A DNA stretch of 64,000 nucleotides from Fibrobacter sp. UWT2 (GCF_900142545.1 NZ_FRBF01000009.1:1-64000), one strand, 5' to 3'. Positions 40,236 to 49,286 are shown, counted from the stretch's first letter. Notes: generated by a model from the letters alone, not told the origin. Program-made: numbers and translations.

Positions 40236-41207
40236 TTAGCCGATGAATCCGTGCGGGGTGAAGCCGAGGCCTTTAACGAGCTCGAAGTCTTTGCAGCTGT
40301 TGACGCCTGCGGTGGTGAGCATGTCGTCGGTGATGGCAGCGTTCGCGCCGCTCTTGAAGGCACGCTTGCCGTCGTCGCCGAGAACGCCGCGGCCGCCTGC
40401 GAGGCGGATGAATGCCTTCGGGTTGATGAACCTGTAAATTGCCACGATGCGGCAGAATTCATCGTTCGTGAGTTTCGGGAGGTTTTCGTAAGGCGTGCCC
40501 GGGATGGCGTTCAGCACGTTCACCGGTGTAGACTTGACTCCGAGTTTGCGGAGATCCAGGCACATGTCGATTCGGTCTTCCATGGTTTCGCCGAGCCCCA
40601 TGATGCCACCGCTGCAGATTTCAAGGCCTGCGGCAAGGGCGTTTTGCAAAGCGCCAATCTTGTCGTCGTAGGTGTGCGTGGTGCACACGTCGGGAAAGTG
40701 CCTGCGGTAAGTTTCCAGGTTGTTGTGGAAGCGGGTGAGGCCAGCTTCTTTCAACTTGTCGAGCTGTTCTCTGTTCAAGAGCCCTGCCGAAAGGCATACG
40801 GAAAGCTTTGTTTCTTTCTTGAGGCGGCGAATGGCTTCGCTAATCTGTTCTACGTCGCGGTTCGAGAGCGTGCGGCCCGAGGTCACGATGGAGTAACGCG
40901 GAATGCCTGCGGCTTCCTTCTTTTTGGCGTCGGCTACGATTTCGTCGGCGCTGAGGAGCTTGTATTCGGGTGCGCCGGTGTGGTAGTAGCTGCTCTGGGC
41001 GCAGTACTTGCAGTTTTCGGAGCAACGCCCGCTGCGTGCGTTCACGATGGAGCAGAAGTCAAAGTCGTTACCGTGGAATTTTTCGCGGATTTCGTTGGCG
41101 GCATCGCAGAGTTCCTGCAAGTCTTCACTCAAAAGCTGGATTGCCTCTTCGCGGGTAATTTCGTAGCCGCCCAATACTTTTTCTTTAAGTTCCTGGATAA
41201 AAGACAT
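40236..41207 (-). CDS. bioB: Biotin synthase
   Basis: A 323-residue radical SAM enzyme that inserts sulphur into dethiobiotin. The cluster motif C-x3-C-x2-C is in RSGRCSENCKYCAQSSYY (about residues 59-76), followed by SIVTSGRTLS, HNLETYR (here NNLETYRRHFP), CSGGIMGLGET and a late RLAGGRGVLGDDGKRAFKSGANAAITDDMLTT. These match BioB along the whole length. AAGGAG lies about 6 nt before the ATG. A TATATTTG box is at 41236-41243, about 28 nt upstream, so this gene has a normal leader. No other bio genes are nearby. Confidence 0.95.
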   Translation of the reverse strand: MSFIQELKEKVLGGYEITREEAIQLLSEDLQELCDAANEIREKFHGNDFDFCSIVNARSGRCSENCKYCAQSSYYHTGAPEYKLLSADEIVADAKKKEAAGIPRYSIVTSGRTLSNRDVEQISEAIRRLKKETKLSVCLSAGLLNREQLDKLKEAGLTRFHNNLETYRRHFPDVCTTHTYDDKIGALQNALAAGLEICSGGIMGLGETMEDRIDMCLDLRKLGVKSTPVNVLNAIPGTPYENLPKLTNDEFCRIVAIYRFINPKAFIRLAGGRGVLGDDGKRAFKSGANAAITDDMLTTAGVNSCKDFELVKGLGFTPHGFIG

Positions 41208-41297
41208 TTCTTACTCCTTGAACATTTTTCGCGTGCAAATATAGAAAAGATATGTTATATTAAGAAGGCAAATACTTATTCCATAAAAGGGGAATTT

Positions 41298-42266
41298 ATG
41301 CTCAAAAAACTATTCTTGTCCGCCGCAGTGGTGGCTCTTGTCTTTACCGCTTGCGATTCCGATAGCTCTACGTCGCCGAAAAACGATGACCAGCCTAAGG
41401 GAAATAGTACGGAACAGTCTGGTGTGGAACAGTCTGGTCCGACAAACAATAGTACCGCTGAGATCAAAGAGACGGTTGCTACGGATGCTGGTGCCGAAGT
41501 TCCTTGTTCTGTAGAGAAACTTTCCGCAAACTCCTTTCTCATGACAATGAAAGAGGACGGTGCAGTATCAAGGATTACGACTACAATTGTCGGTGACCAG
41601 GCGGAAATTGATTATGTGACCGAATATGGTGAATCTGTGCCGACGGCAACGATTCAAGCGCTGTGTGAATCGAATAAGCAAGAAGCTCTCACCAAGAATG
41701 CGACCGTGACATGCGATGGCCGTACCATGACAATTCACGAAGTCGATGGTGCCGAAATTGGCTTTGATGGAGCTTTGGAATCTGCTAAACAGGTTTGTAA
41801 ATCGATGAATGCGTATCTGTCGGAAAACAGTTCCGATCCTGAGGAACCGGACCAGACCCCCGTTTCAAATCCGGGTGCTTCTGGCAAGGCAACTTGCCAG
41901 GTCGTGGAAAATACGGATACTTTCTTCAAAATGGTTGCTATACAGCCGGACTCGGTTACGATGTCTATTTCCATGGAATATAAGGACGGACTGGTGGTGA
42001 CGACGGGTGAAATTGTTTTCGAAGATACTTTCGCTCAGACCGATGTTGATAAGTATTGCGCCGAGGCCAAGGCCGAAATTGCTGCAGCAGCAGAAGAAGA
42101 AGTGGAATTGGACGTGGTATGTGATGGCAGGAAAATCGTCGAAAGCTATTCGGAAGAATATCCGATGAACATTCTTCCCTATGCTGTCCCGGAAATGAAG
42201 GCTTCTTGCGATGAAATTCAACGGACGGGAGTCATTCCTGATGATGATGAAGAATCCTTGTTCTAA
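41298..42266 (+). CDS. Lipoprotein with two similar Cys-containing halves
   Basis: A 322-residue lipoprotein: signal peptide with lipobox VFTAC, then a Ser/Thr/Asn-rich linker (EQSGVEQSGPTNNS). Two similar segments follow: residues ~80-180 (VPCSVEKLSANSFLMTMKEDG...VTCDGRTM...KQVCKSM) and ~205-310 (ATCQVVENTDTFFKMVAIQPD...VVCDGRKIVE...KASCDEI). Each has the same spacing of cysteines, which suggests an internal duplication stabilised by disulphides. No known family. GGGG lies about 9 nt before the ATG. A longer frame exists upstream but it is antisense to bioB. Confidence 0.8.
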   Translation: MLKKLFLSAAVVALVFTACDSDSSTSPKNDDQPKGNSTEQSGVEQSGPTNNSTAEIKETVATDAGAEVPCSVEKLSANSFLMTMKEDGAVSRITTTIVGDQAEIDYVTEYGESVPTATIQALCESNKQEALTKNATVTCDGRTMTIHEVDGAEIGFDGALESAKQVCKSMNAYLSENSSDPEEPDQTPVSNPGASGKATCQVVENTDTFFKMVAIQPDSVTMSISMEYKDGLVVTTGEIVFEDTFAQTDVDKYCAEAKAEIAAAAEEEVELDVVCDGRKIVESYSEEYPMNILPYAVPEMKASCDEIQRTGVIPDDDEESLF

Positions 42267-42283
42267 AATGCTTTAACAGATAA

Positions 42284-42314
42284 AAAGAAAAGCTCGGCAT
42301 TGCCGAGCTTTTTT
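42284..42314. terminator. Bidirectional terminator between the lipoprotein and argF
   Basis: AGCTCGGCA and TGCCGAGCT are flanked by AAAA on the left and TTTTTT on the right. The hairpin can end both convergent transcripts. Confidence 0.85.
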
Positions 42315-42336
42315 CAATATCGTTTGATAAGTTCGC

Positions 42337-43296
42337 TTACTTGGCGAACGGAGGCATGACCTGCCAGAGGACTGCCTTGTGAGCATGGAGACGATTTTCA
42401 GCTTCTTCGAAGCTCATGTTCACGTCAAGGTTGTCCATCACGGAGTCCGTGATTTCTTCGCCGCGGTGAGCCGGGAGGCAGTGGCTGACCTTGCAGTGAG
42501 CCGGAGCGAGCTTCAGGAGTTCGTCGTTGATCTGGAACGGCAAGAAGTGAGACTGCTTGGTGGCCTTTTCACCTTCCTGGCCCATGGAGACCCACACGTC
42601 GCTATAGAGAATGTCGGCGTCTTTGACGGCTTCCTTCGGATCGTGGAATACGCGGTACTGGCAACCGTGCTTCTTCAGGCCTTCCTGAGCTTCTTCGACC
42701 ACCTTGGCGGGCTGTTCGAAACCCTTCGGGCAGGCGAGCGTGAAGTTCATACCCACCTTAGAGGCGAGAGCGAGGAAGGAATTGGCAACGTTGTTGCCGT
42801 CACCGATGAAGGCAACGGTTTTCGGCTTGCCATCGGCGTTCTTGAAACCGCCGAGGTTTTCGCAAATCATCTGGGCAAATGCGATTGCCTGGCACGGGTG
42901 ATAGTCGTCGGTCAAAGCGTTCACGACCGGCACGCTACCGTATTCGGCAAGCTGTTCCACCAAGTCCTGCTTAAAGCAACGGACGACGATGGCGTTCACC
43001 CAGCGGCTGAGGCAACGGGCAACGTCCTTGACGCTTTCGCGCTTGCCAAGGCCAATGGAATCGGGGGCGAGCAACACGGCGTGACCGCCGAGCTGGTTCA
43101 TACCCACCTGGAAAGTCGTGATAGTTCGCAGCGAGGGCTTTTCGAAGAACATGGCGATGTTCTGGCCGTGCAGACGGTCGGACACCTTGCCGGCGTGAAC
43201 CTCAGCCTTCAGGCGAGAGGCGATTTCGATAGTTTCCAGGATTTTTTCTTCGCTCCAGTCCATGAGGCGGAGGAAGTGCTTGTTGCGATCAATCAT
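42337..43296 (-). CDS. argF: Ornithine carbamoyltransferase
   Basis: A 319-residue transferase making citrulline from ornithine and carbamoyl phosphate. The carbamoyl-phosphate site FEKPSLRT (about residues 52-59) and DDYHPCQA, plus the ornithine-site HCLPAHRGEEI near the C-terminus, identify the family. HCLP separates it from aspartate carbamoyltransferase. The ATG at 43296 is chosen: AAGGA lies about 9 nt upstream and the homology begins there. CarB, the enzyme before it in the pathway, is encoded 3 kb away. Confidence 0.93.
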   Translation of the reverse strand: MIDRNKHFLRLMDWSEEKILETIEIASRLKAEVHAGKVSDRLHGQNIAMFFEKPSLRTITTFQVGMNQLGGHAVLLAPDSIGLGKRESVKDVARCLSRWVNAIVVRCFKQDLVEQLAEYGSVPVVNALTDDYHPCQAIAFAQMICENLGGFKNADGKPKTVAFIGDGNNVANSFLALASKVGMNFTLACPKGFEQPAKVVEEAQEGLKKHGCQYRVFHDPKEAVKDADILYSDVWVSMGQEGEKATKQSHFLPFQINDELLKLAPAHCKVSHCLPAHRGEEITDSVMDNLDVNMSFEEAENRLHAHKAVLWQVMPPFAK

Positions 43297-43398
43297 TTTT
43301 TGATTCCTTTGGGCAAGCCCGTAAAACAAAAAAAATTAAAAAACGGAGCTTTTACACTCCGTCTTTAACAGGAAATCACAATAGAATGCTAACGGATA

Positions 43399-43494
43399 TT
43401 AGCGAAGTTTCTTTTTGTGACGGTCACGACGACGGCGCTTCTTACGCTTGTGAGTCGCAATCTTCCTGCGCTTTCTTTTCTTTCCGCAAGGCAT
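43399..43494 (-). CDS. 31-residue Lys/Arg-rich protein, bS22/mS38 (AURKAIP1/COX24)-like
   Basis: Reads MPCGKKRKRRKIATHKRKKR followed by eleven more residues ending HKKKLR. About two thirds are Lys or Arg. The pattern KKRKRRKIATHKRKKRRRRDRHKK matches the AURKAIP1/COX24 motif of small ribosomal proteins (bacterial bS22, mitochondrial mS38), which sit on the small subunit; this is family knowledge. GGAG lies about 10 nt before the ATG, and a CTATTTGG box is further upstream (about 43540). The gene is too short for usual gene finders and lies alone between argF and the CE15 gene. Confidence 0.8.
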   Translation of the reverse strand: MPCGKKRKRRKIATHKRKKRRRRDRHKKKLR

Positions 43495-43610
43495 GTTGTT
43501 TCTCCGTTAAGGGTTAAACTTAAAAATGTGCCTCCAAATAGAGAAATTTTTAGGGGTTTTGTCAAGGCTTAATGGGGCAAAACGCATAAAAATATGCAAA
43601 AAAAGCCTGC

Positions 43611-43643
43611 AAAAAAGGCCCCCAGCTTGCGCCGGGGGTCTTT
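43611..43643 (-). terminator. Intrinsic terminator of the CE15 gene
   Basis: On the minus strand ACCCCCGGCGCAAGCTGGGGG is followed by CCTTTTTTG. Confidence 0.8.
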
Positions 43644-43670
43644 CGAGGTGTTTGGTCTTCTAGAGGAAGC

Positions 43671-45305
43671 TTAGTTTAAAGTGGGCGTTTCCCAGTCAAT
43701 CCACTCGCTCTTGCTGAAGTTGATTGTCTGGGTATTCTTGCTGTAATCAATCTTACCCGTTTTGGCGTCCTTGCCGAGCAGGAACTTATTGATGAAGTCC
43801 TTGACTTCGTCGAACTGTCCGTTCGGGAGCGAACAGTGCGCGTGGCCGCCTTCCTGGCTATAGGTGTAATTTTCCGTCACGCCGAGAGCCTTGTAGGTTT
43901 CGAGAGAAGCCTGGCCGCAGTAGTTCGACGGAACTTCGCCCAGCCATTCCTGGCCCGCGTTGTCGATGATGAGGAGCGGACGCGGGGCGACCATGCTCAC
44001 AAGCATGTGTTGGTCGAACGGAAGCGTATTTTCCTTGCCATCGTAGTTCTTGAACGACTTGATCATCCAGTTGCCTTCGGAACCCGCGCTATTCAGACCC
44101 TGCACAAACTGCTTGCCCTTCTGCTTGTTGACCTGGGCGCCTACACGCCAAAGCGATGCGCCGCCCGAACCGGATTCCTGCGGAATGGTGAGCGCGATGC
44201 GTTCGTCAAAAGCGCCGATGGCGAGGGCTGCCTTACCCAGGCGGGAACAACCGCTAACAGCCAGGTGCTTGACATCGATGCCTGCATCGGGGTCTTTTTC
44301 CAAAGCGTCGATCAGACGGCTTACGCCCCATGCCCAGGCGATAATGGTGCCCTGGCCGCCGTTGTAAAGCTGGAAGAACTTGCCGCCACCGCTTTCGGGA
44401 GCGACATTGTTCGTATTGAAGGTTATCATGGCGATGTCCAAGCCGTTGGTCGAGGCGCCGAGGCTTCCGCATGAGCCAAATCCCTGGTCCAGGCCGATGA
44501 GGGCCGGCTTCGGCTTGTCCTTGGTGCCGGCGCTGTTGATGGTGACGTCGAAGGAGGCGGACTTGCCCTTGTCGGTAACGGTGACGGTGTACTTGTTGCC
44601 GGACTTCTTGCCCTCGACCTTTTCGGGATTGCGCGGCTTTTCGCCGAACATTAGTTTTTCGTACATGGCGCCGATTTCTTCGCGACGGCACTTCCAATCG
44701 GCCTTGCTAGAAATACGCTTGCCGTCAAGACCCTTGAACGGGTCGGGAAGTTTCGCGTTATCCACGCTTGTAGGAATGTTGCCAATCTGACATTCGCTGC
44801 GGTGATCTTCCACGAAGTCGTTGCCGGGTGTTGGCGGAATGACATCTTCTTCGCTGGAGCTGGATTCGACGGGGTTCACGTCGCCGACAGAGCTGCTAGA
44901 AGAGCGGTGATGATGGTGTCCGCTGCTCGAAGATGCAGCAACGGGTTCTGAGGTCAAAGAACTTGAAGATGTGTAAGAATTATTTGGAATAGAGTCGTTT
45001 TGAACGTCAACGGGGTTGCCTGTTTGGTTGGAATCTTGCGGTGTTGTGCCCGGTTCCTGGGAGGTTGCTCCCGAAGAGTCTGACGGAACGTCAATCACGT
45101 TCGGCCCTTCGTTGATTTCAAAGTCAATTGTCTCGATAGGCGTCTGCTGATTGGCTAAATTTGCCGAATCTGCGTTAAATTCGCCATATTTGTCAATGAG
45201 ACACTGCTCTGTGGTACATTCGGTAGCGGTCGTGTTCTCGTCGCCGCATGCCCAAAAACCGGTGGCGATAATTGCCACTGGCAACAAGTATTTATATTTC
45301 TTCAT
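43671..45305 (-). CDS. CE15 glucuronoyl esterase-like lipoprotein
   Basis: A 544-residue lipoprotein (lipobox GFWAC) with a long Ser/Thr/Pro linker (residues ~25-160, including HHHH and poly-Ser) and a C-terminal alpha/beta-hydrolase of the CE15 family. Nucleophile motif GCSRLGKAALAIGAFDERI, downstream IPQESGSGGASLWR, FDQHMLVSMVAPRPLLI and EGGHAHCSLP (catalytic His) fit. CE15 enzymes cleave ester bonds between lignin and glucuronoxylan, consistent with a plant-cell-wall degrader. The enzyme is probably anchored on the cell surface. No other hydrolase gene is adjacent. Length without the linker is normal. Confidence 0.88.
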   Translation of the reverse strand: MKKYKYLLPVAIIATGFWACGDENTTATECTTEQCLIDKYGEFNADSANLANQQTPIETIDFEINEGPNVIDVPSDSSGATSQEPGTTPQDSNQTGNPVDVQNDSIPNNSYTSSSSLTSEPVAASSSSGHHHHRSSSSSVGDVNPVESSSSEEDVIPPTPGNDFVEDHRSECQIGNIPTSVDNAKLPDPFKGLDGKRISSKADWKCRREEIGAMYEKLMFGEKPRNPEKVEGKKSGNKYTVTVTDKGKSASFDVTINSAGTKDKPKPALIGLDQGFGSCGSLGASTNGLDIAMITFNTNNVAPESGGGKFFQLYNGGQGTIIAWAWGVSRLIDALEKDPDAGIDVKHLAVSGCSRLGKAALAIGAFDERIALTIPQESGSGGASLWRVGAQVNKQKGKQFVQGLNSAGSEGNWMIKSFKNYDGKENTLPFDQHMLVSMVAPRPLLIIDNAGQEWLGEVPSNYCGQASLETYKALGVTENYTYSQEGGHAHCSLPNGQFDEVKDFINKFLLGKDAKTGKIDYSKNTQTINFSKSEWIDWETPTLN

Positions 45306-45442
45306 ACATCCAATCCCAATTAGAGTGTAGTGAATTCTGCACTCGTAAATGTGTAAATAAAATATATTCTTTTTTTAAAAGTGGAAACTTTTGTTCCGAT
45401 TTTTTACGTTAATTTTTGTCAACGAGGCGCGGCGCTTGCTTT

Positions 45443-46348
45443 TTAGCGCCTAATTTGTGCGAAAACGATAGCGACCATCATGATGGCGCAACCGCAGATT
45501 TCGCGGGCCGAAAGCTTTTCCCCTAGAATGGCCCAGCCCGCAAATACGGCGAATACCGATTCTAGACTCATCGTAAGCGAGGCGATGGTTGGTTTTACTT
45601 TGTCTTGAGCAACAATCTGTAACGTGTAGGCGATTTCGCTAGAACAGAACGCGGCAAAGCAGAGTCCCGCAACTGCTCTTGGATTGACAAGCGCGGCAGC
45701 AATCGTGCTAAAGTCCATAACAGGGAATTTCATGTCGAAAACAATCATGAGCGGTGCCGTCAAAACGCCGATAGTGAGGAACTGAATCGCCGAAACTCGA
45801 ATCGGGTCGACTTTGTTCACGAACTTGTCGATGACCAAAATATGGATTGAAAAGGCGAGAGCGCACAGCAGCGAAACGCCATCCGAAAGTTCCAGCGAAA
45901 AACCGTCCTTGATGCAGAGCAGGTAAAGCCCGAAGGTCGTGATGACGACGCAAGCCCACGTCTTTGCCGAAATGCGATGACCGAGGATTAATCTTACAAC
46001 GGGCACAAGTACGATGTAGCATGCAGTGAGAAATCCGGACTTTCCGGCGGAGGTGCCGAGATACATTCCCAGCTGTTGCAAGTTCATGGCCGTGCATAAG
46101 GCGAGCCCGCAAAAGAATCCGGCTTTCCAGTGTAGAAACCGCTCTTCGCGGTTGTGTGGCCTGCGCGGACTTTTGCCGAAAATATCAAGAATCTTGAAAA
46201 TCAGGGCCAAAAAGGCGGCCGCGATAAAACAGCGTATGCACGAAAAGGTGAACGGCCCGAAGGCGTTGCCCTCAATTTGGGCTACAAAGCCCGACCCCCA
46301 GATGGCGGCGGTTAGAACGAGTAAAAGAGTGTAACCGAAGCTTGCCAA
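45443..46348 (-). CDS. EamA/DMT family transporter
   Basis: A 301-residue membrane protein with ten predicted helices in two EamA repeats. The typical start is LTAAIWGSGFVAQ and the second repeat ends SLESVFAVFAGWAILGEKLSAREICGCAIMMVAIV. A short hydrophilic loop with Arg-rich HNREERFLHWK lies between helices 2 and 3. The substrate is unknown (metabolite or amino acid export is common). Its start lies 7 nt after the stop of the GT5-like gene upstream, so both are probably co-transcribed. Confidence 0.85.
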   Translation of the reverse strand: MASFGYTLLLVLTAAIWGSGFVAQIEGNAFGPFTFSCIRCFIAAAFLALIFKILDIFGKSPRRPHNREERFLHWKAGFFCGLALCTAMNLQQLGMYLGTSAGKSGFLTACYIVLVPVVRLILGHRISAKTWACVVITTFGLYLLCIKDGFSLELSDGVSLLCALAFSIHILVIDKFVNKVDPIRVSAIQFLTIGVLTAPLMIVFDMKFPVMDFSTIAAALVNPRAVAGLCFAAFCSSEIAYTLQIVAQDKVKPTIASLTMSLESVFAVFAGWAILGEKLSAREICGCAIMMVAIVFAQIRR

Positions 46349-46355
46349 AAGAGAC

Positions 46356-47786
46356 CTAAAGTCCCAATTCGCCGAAAATGAGCAGGTATTTGGAGATAGT
46401 CCTGCACCATTCGTAATGGAATCCGCTGTATGCGTTTACGACGCACTTGTCCCAGTCGGCCACTTCGGTCTTGTAGACGTTTACGGCGTCTTTTACACAA
46501 CGCAGCATTTGGTGAGGAGCGTTGGCGTCGTCGGCCAAGAATGCGTTTGCTTCACCGGCGGTTTCCAGGGAATAGTGGGTGAGCATCGTAGATACGCCTA
46601 CGGTGCGTCCGGTAATGGGAAGCGTGCCCGCAGCCATGGCTTTAAGGATGATGGAAGACGATGGTTCGCGGAGGTTCGCGGCAAAGAGAGCATCGGAGCC
46701 GGCGAGAGTGTCGCGCAGCTGTATGGTGCTGTCTTGCAGTTCGGAATCCAAATCCTGTACGTACATGACGTCAGGGTACTGCTTGGCAAAATCCTGGTAG
46801 TAGGTCCATTCGCCGCTTCTGGACGAAATGCCTACGATGATGAAAATGTCGAGACGTGCAATATCCGAAAGGATGGTGGCCAAGGTTTCGGAGGTGTTGC
46901 CCGCTTCTTCGTCCAGGTGGACGTAAAGGACCAACTTGCCGTCGAAGTCTACGCCCAGCTGAGATTGCAATTGGGCACGGGCCTTTGCCTTGGCTTCCTT
47001 GATGGGGAGGTTATCCTTGTTGAAGTCCCAGACCTGGTAGCTAACGCCGAATTGCACACCGATGAGTTTGTCGGCGTTTCTGTTCAAGAATCCGCTGATG
47101 CCGCCGGGCAGGTTGGTGTTCAGCATGGCGTCGCGGTAACCGGGAGACGGGAACAGCACCTTGGTGGCGTACAGAATTCCCACCTTGAGCAGGCTGACTT
47201 TACCCCAGAACTCGTAGCCGTCCATATTGTAATCCTTGCGGGGAAGACCGATCTTTTCGATTTCGCTGGAAGGAATATGGAAGTCGTAGGTGATGTTGTG
47301 GACGGTAAAGAAGAATGGGATCTTGCTTGCGAAGGCCTGGTAGGTGGTCTTTGCGAGGGCACCGGCGAGGGCTCCACCCCATTCGTGGCCAAGGATGGCG
47401 TTGCATTCAAATTTTGTCTCTTCGGCATAGGCTAGAGCGGCCGACGCAAGGAATGCGAACCGGATATGGTTGTCCGAATACGGAGCGCTCTGGGGAGGCC
47501 CATAAACATAGGGCCTGCCGAAGTATTCTTCATTGTAGATATAGGTGTGGAGGGGGTCCTTTTCGGAAACCCAGATTTCGTAGGGCTTGCCCTGCAGCTT
47601 TTCGACGCCGCTGTAAACGCAGCTGTAGCTGTCTACGTCAACCATGAGGTTCCTGAAGAACGGAGAACAGGTAAGAACCGTAGTTCCGGCGCTTGCAAAA
47701 GCGTCGGTCATGCGGTTAACCGCAGTTGCCAAAGGACTGGTTTTTCGCCAGTTTCCGGCCTCGGGGCTTACGACAAGGATGTTCAT
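46356..47786 (-). CDS. Divergent glycogen/starch synthase-like (GT5) protein
   Basis: A 476-residue protein with the layout of GlgA: N-terminal Rossmann half (ILVVSPEAGNWRKTSPLATAVNRMTDAF), the block ILGHEWGGALAGALAK, VHNITYDF, and a C-terminal half with LREPSSSIILKAMAAGTLPITGRTVG. In classical GlgA the first motif reads KTGGLxDV and the late one FEPCGLTQ-YAM-YG-PI-R-TGGL. Here the Lys and Glu remain but the glycines of KTGGL and the CGLTQ word are lost. It may be a variant synthase, use another sugar nucleotide, or be non-catalytic. It is followed by an EamA transporter 7 nt downstream. No other glycogen genes are near. Confidence 0.7.
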   Translation of the reverse strand: MNILVVSPEAGNWRKTSPLATAVNRMTDAFASAGTTVLTCSPFFRNLMVDVDSYSCVYSGVEKLQGKPYEIWVSEKDPLHTYIYNEEYFGRPYVYGPPQSAPYSDNHIRFAFLASAALAYAEETKFECNAILGHEWGGALAGALAKTTYQAFASKIPFFFTVHNITYDFHIPSSEIEKIGLPRKDYNMDGYEFWGKVSLLKVGILYATKVLFPSPGYRDAMLNTNLPGGISGFLNRNADKLIGVQFGVSYQVWDFNKDNLPIKEAKAKARAQLQSQLGVDFDGKLVLYVHLDEEAGNTSETLATILSDIARLDIFIIVGISSRSGEWTYYQDFAKQYPDVMYVQDLDSELQDSTIQLRDTLAGSDALFAANLREPSSSIILKAMAAGTLPITGRTVGVSTMLTHYSLETAGEANAFLADDANAPHQMLRCVKDAVNVYKTEVADWDKCVVNAYSGFHYEWCRTISKYLLIFGELGL

Positions 47787-47938
47787 TCCTGCTCAATACT
47801 CCAAATAAAAATTTACCTATAGATAAAGTATAACATAAATTTATTTAATTATTTTTAGAAAGAATAATCCTCGGAATTAAATTCCTAGGAAAAAAGGTAT
47901 TATTACAAAACAAAATCACTCAGTTGAAGGAAAATCAA

Positions 47939-48991
47939 ATGAAAAAACTCTTTATTGCCTCTCTGGCTGCCGCCGTCGCATTCACGATGGTCGGCTGTAA
48001 GGGTACTAACGAAAAGCGCGGTGACGAACACCTTAAGGAAGGTCGTTATCGCAACGCTATCAATTCTTACCTTGAGGCTAAGAAGAAGGGTAGCATGTCC
48101 GATGAATTCTATGATAACTTCACGCTCGCTCTGGTTCGCGCCGCCGAAACTGAAGCCAAGAAGGATTTGAACAGCGACCTTATCAACGGTTACTTCGACA
48201 AGGCTTCCGTGAACATGGCTGAAGTCCAGAATGCAGATGTTGTCCAGGAATACGTGACGACGCTTGCCAACATCGGTAAGATGCAGGCCTCTCAGGAAGG
48301 CATGGATTACGGCACGATCGTGAACGCTTTCGCAAAGATCGATACCGCTTTGGTGACTGCAAAGGCCAAGGGTGCTGGTGAAGCTGCCGTGAAGGCTATC
48401 CGCACCGAAGCTGAAAATGCTTACGTTGCCAAGAACCTCTCCGAAGCCGTGGGCGAATCTGACCCGGTGGTGAGCGAATACCAGATTATGAAGATTGCCG
48501 AAATGGCACCGGAAAATGCTGACGTGAAGGCCGCTTTGAACAAGAGCCGTAAGGGCACTCGCGGTTACTTCCTGATCTTCGGTGAACAGATTGGCGAACC
48601 GGTCAGCCGCCGCGTGGACAAGTGGGGCTACGTGATGGCCATGCCGACCCTCAAGATGGCTCCGGGTTCTCTCTCTGCAGAACTCCAGTTCTGGGCTTCT
48701 ACGGGTAACAACACTGAACTCGACCCCTCCAAGATCAAGCTCGTTTCTACCTCTGGCGAAGAAGTCTTTGCCAAGGGCAACAGCGGCTGGTGCGAAGCTG
48801 AAGTGCTCGTAGGCAAGAAGGGTCAGGAAAAGATCGAAAAGAAGAAGCAGAGCTTCAAGGGCAAGGGCAAGCTGATGAACGAATTCCAGTGCTCTGTGAA
48901 CGTGAGCTTCTCTTACGCCAAGTCCTTCGTACCGGACTACATCGAATATAAGGATGAATTCGGTATCGGCCGTAAGTACCTCGGTCAGTAA
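47939..48991 (+). CDS. Lipoprotein with TPR-like helical domain
   Basis: A 350-residue lipoprotein: signal peptide with lipobox TMVGC. Residues 25-60 read like a TPR (EKRGDEHLKEGRYRNAINSYLEAKKKGSMSDEFYDNF), followed by more helical repeats to ~195 and a C-terminal beta domain (from ~205: GYFLIFGEQIGEPVSRRVDKWGYVMAMPTLKM...). No family recognised. AAGGAAAA lies 7 nt before the ATG at 47939; a TTG at 47924 is unlikely. It may be an envelope assembly or stress protein, but nothing in the neighbourhood says so. Codon use suggests good expression. Confidence 0.75.
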   Translation: MKKLFIASLAAAVAFTMVGCKGTNEKRGDEHLKEGRYRNAINSYLEAKKKGSMSDEFYDNFTLALVRAAETEAKKDLNSDLINGYFDKASVNMAEVQNADVVQEYVTTLANIGKMQASQEGMDYGTIVNAFAKIDTALVTAKAKGAGEAAVKAIRTEAENAYVAKNLSEAVGESDPVVSEYQIMKIAEMAPENADVKAALNKSRKGTRGYFLIFGEQIGEPVSRRVDKWGYVMAMPTLKMAPGSLSAELQFWASTGNNTELDPSKIKLVSTSGEEVFAKGNSGWCEAEVLVGKKGQEKIEKKKQSFKGKGKLMNEFQCSVNVSFSYAKSFVPDYIEYKDEFGIGRKYLGQ

Positions 48992-49161
48992 CAAGACCGG
49001 AACGGCTAGAAATAAGCAGTTTCTTACTCTACGGCCGTTCCTCTCGCCAACGCGACACGCTTACACTGTGTCGCTTATGGCTCACAAGACAAGCTTTGGG
49101 GTCGCGCTAAGCGCTCTGAGCATTGAGCTGTGAGCGCTCGGATAAAACCTTAAATTTTTTG
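48992..49161. other. Intergenic stretch with several inverted repeats
   Basis: Includes GGAACGGC...GCCGTTCC (about 48997-49045), GCGACAC-GCTTACACT-GTGTCGC (about 49059-49081) and AGCGCTC...GAGCGCT-type repeats (about 49107-49139). No gene is visible. The words resemble dispersed intergenic repeat debris rather than a known RNA. Confidence 0.45.
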
Positions 49162-49192
49162 AAAGGCGAGAGAAATCTCGCCTTTCTTTTTA
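49162..49192 (+). terminator. Intrinsic terminator after the TPR lipoprotein
   Basis: AAAGGCGAGA-GAAA-TCTCGCCTTT followed by CTTTTTATTT. Confidence 0.9.
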
Positions 49193-49211
49193 TTTGTAGG
49201 AGGGAAAATAA

Positions 49212-49286
49212 ATGAAGGCTAGTTTAGGTAAGATTCACAGGTTCTATAGCCGGGTGTTACGGGCTGGCGTCTACAGAAACCCATGA
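49212..49286 (+). CDS. Possible 24-residue basic peptide
   Basis: An ATG frame starting MKASLGKIHRFYSRVLRAGV with a near-perfect ribosome-binding site (AGGAGGG ending 7 nt upstream). No promoter is clear, and a terminator lies directly before it. The peptide has seven positively charged residues including its His. There is no family match. The frame overlaps a region that can also fold (ACGGGCT...AGCCCGT, 49259 with about 49342). It could be a real small protein or a fortuitous frame in structured repeat DNA. Confidence 0.3.
   Translation: MKASLGKIHRFYSRVLRAGVYRNP

Noticed and set aside
40233-41297. N-terminal extension of the lipoprotein at 41298 across bioB
   Set aside because: It is antisense to a certain bioB gene and the lipoprotein signal peptide starts at 41298.
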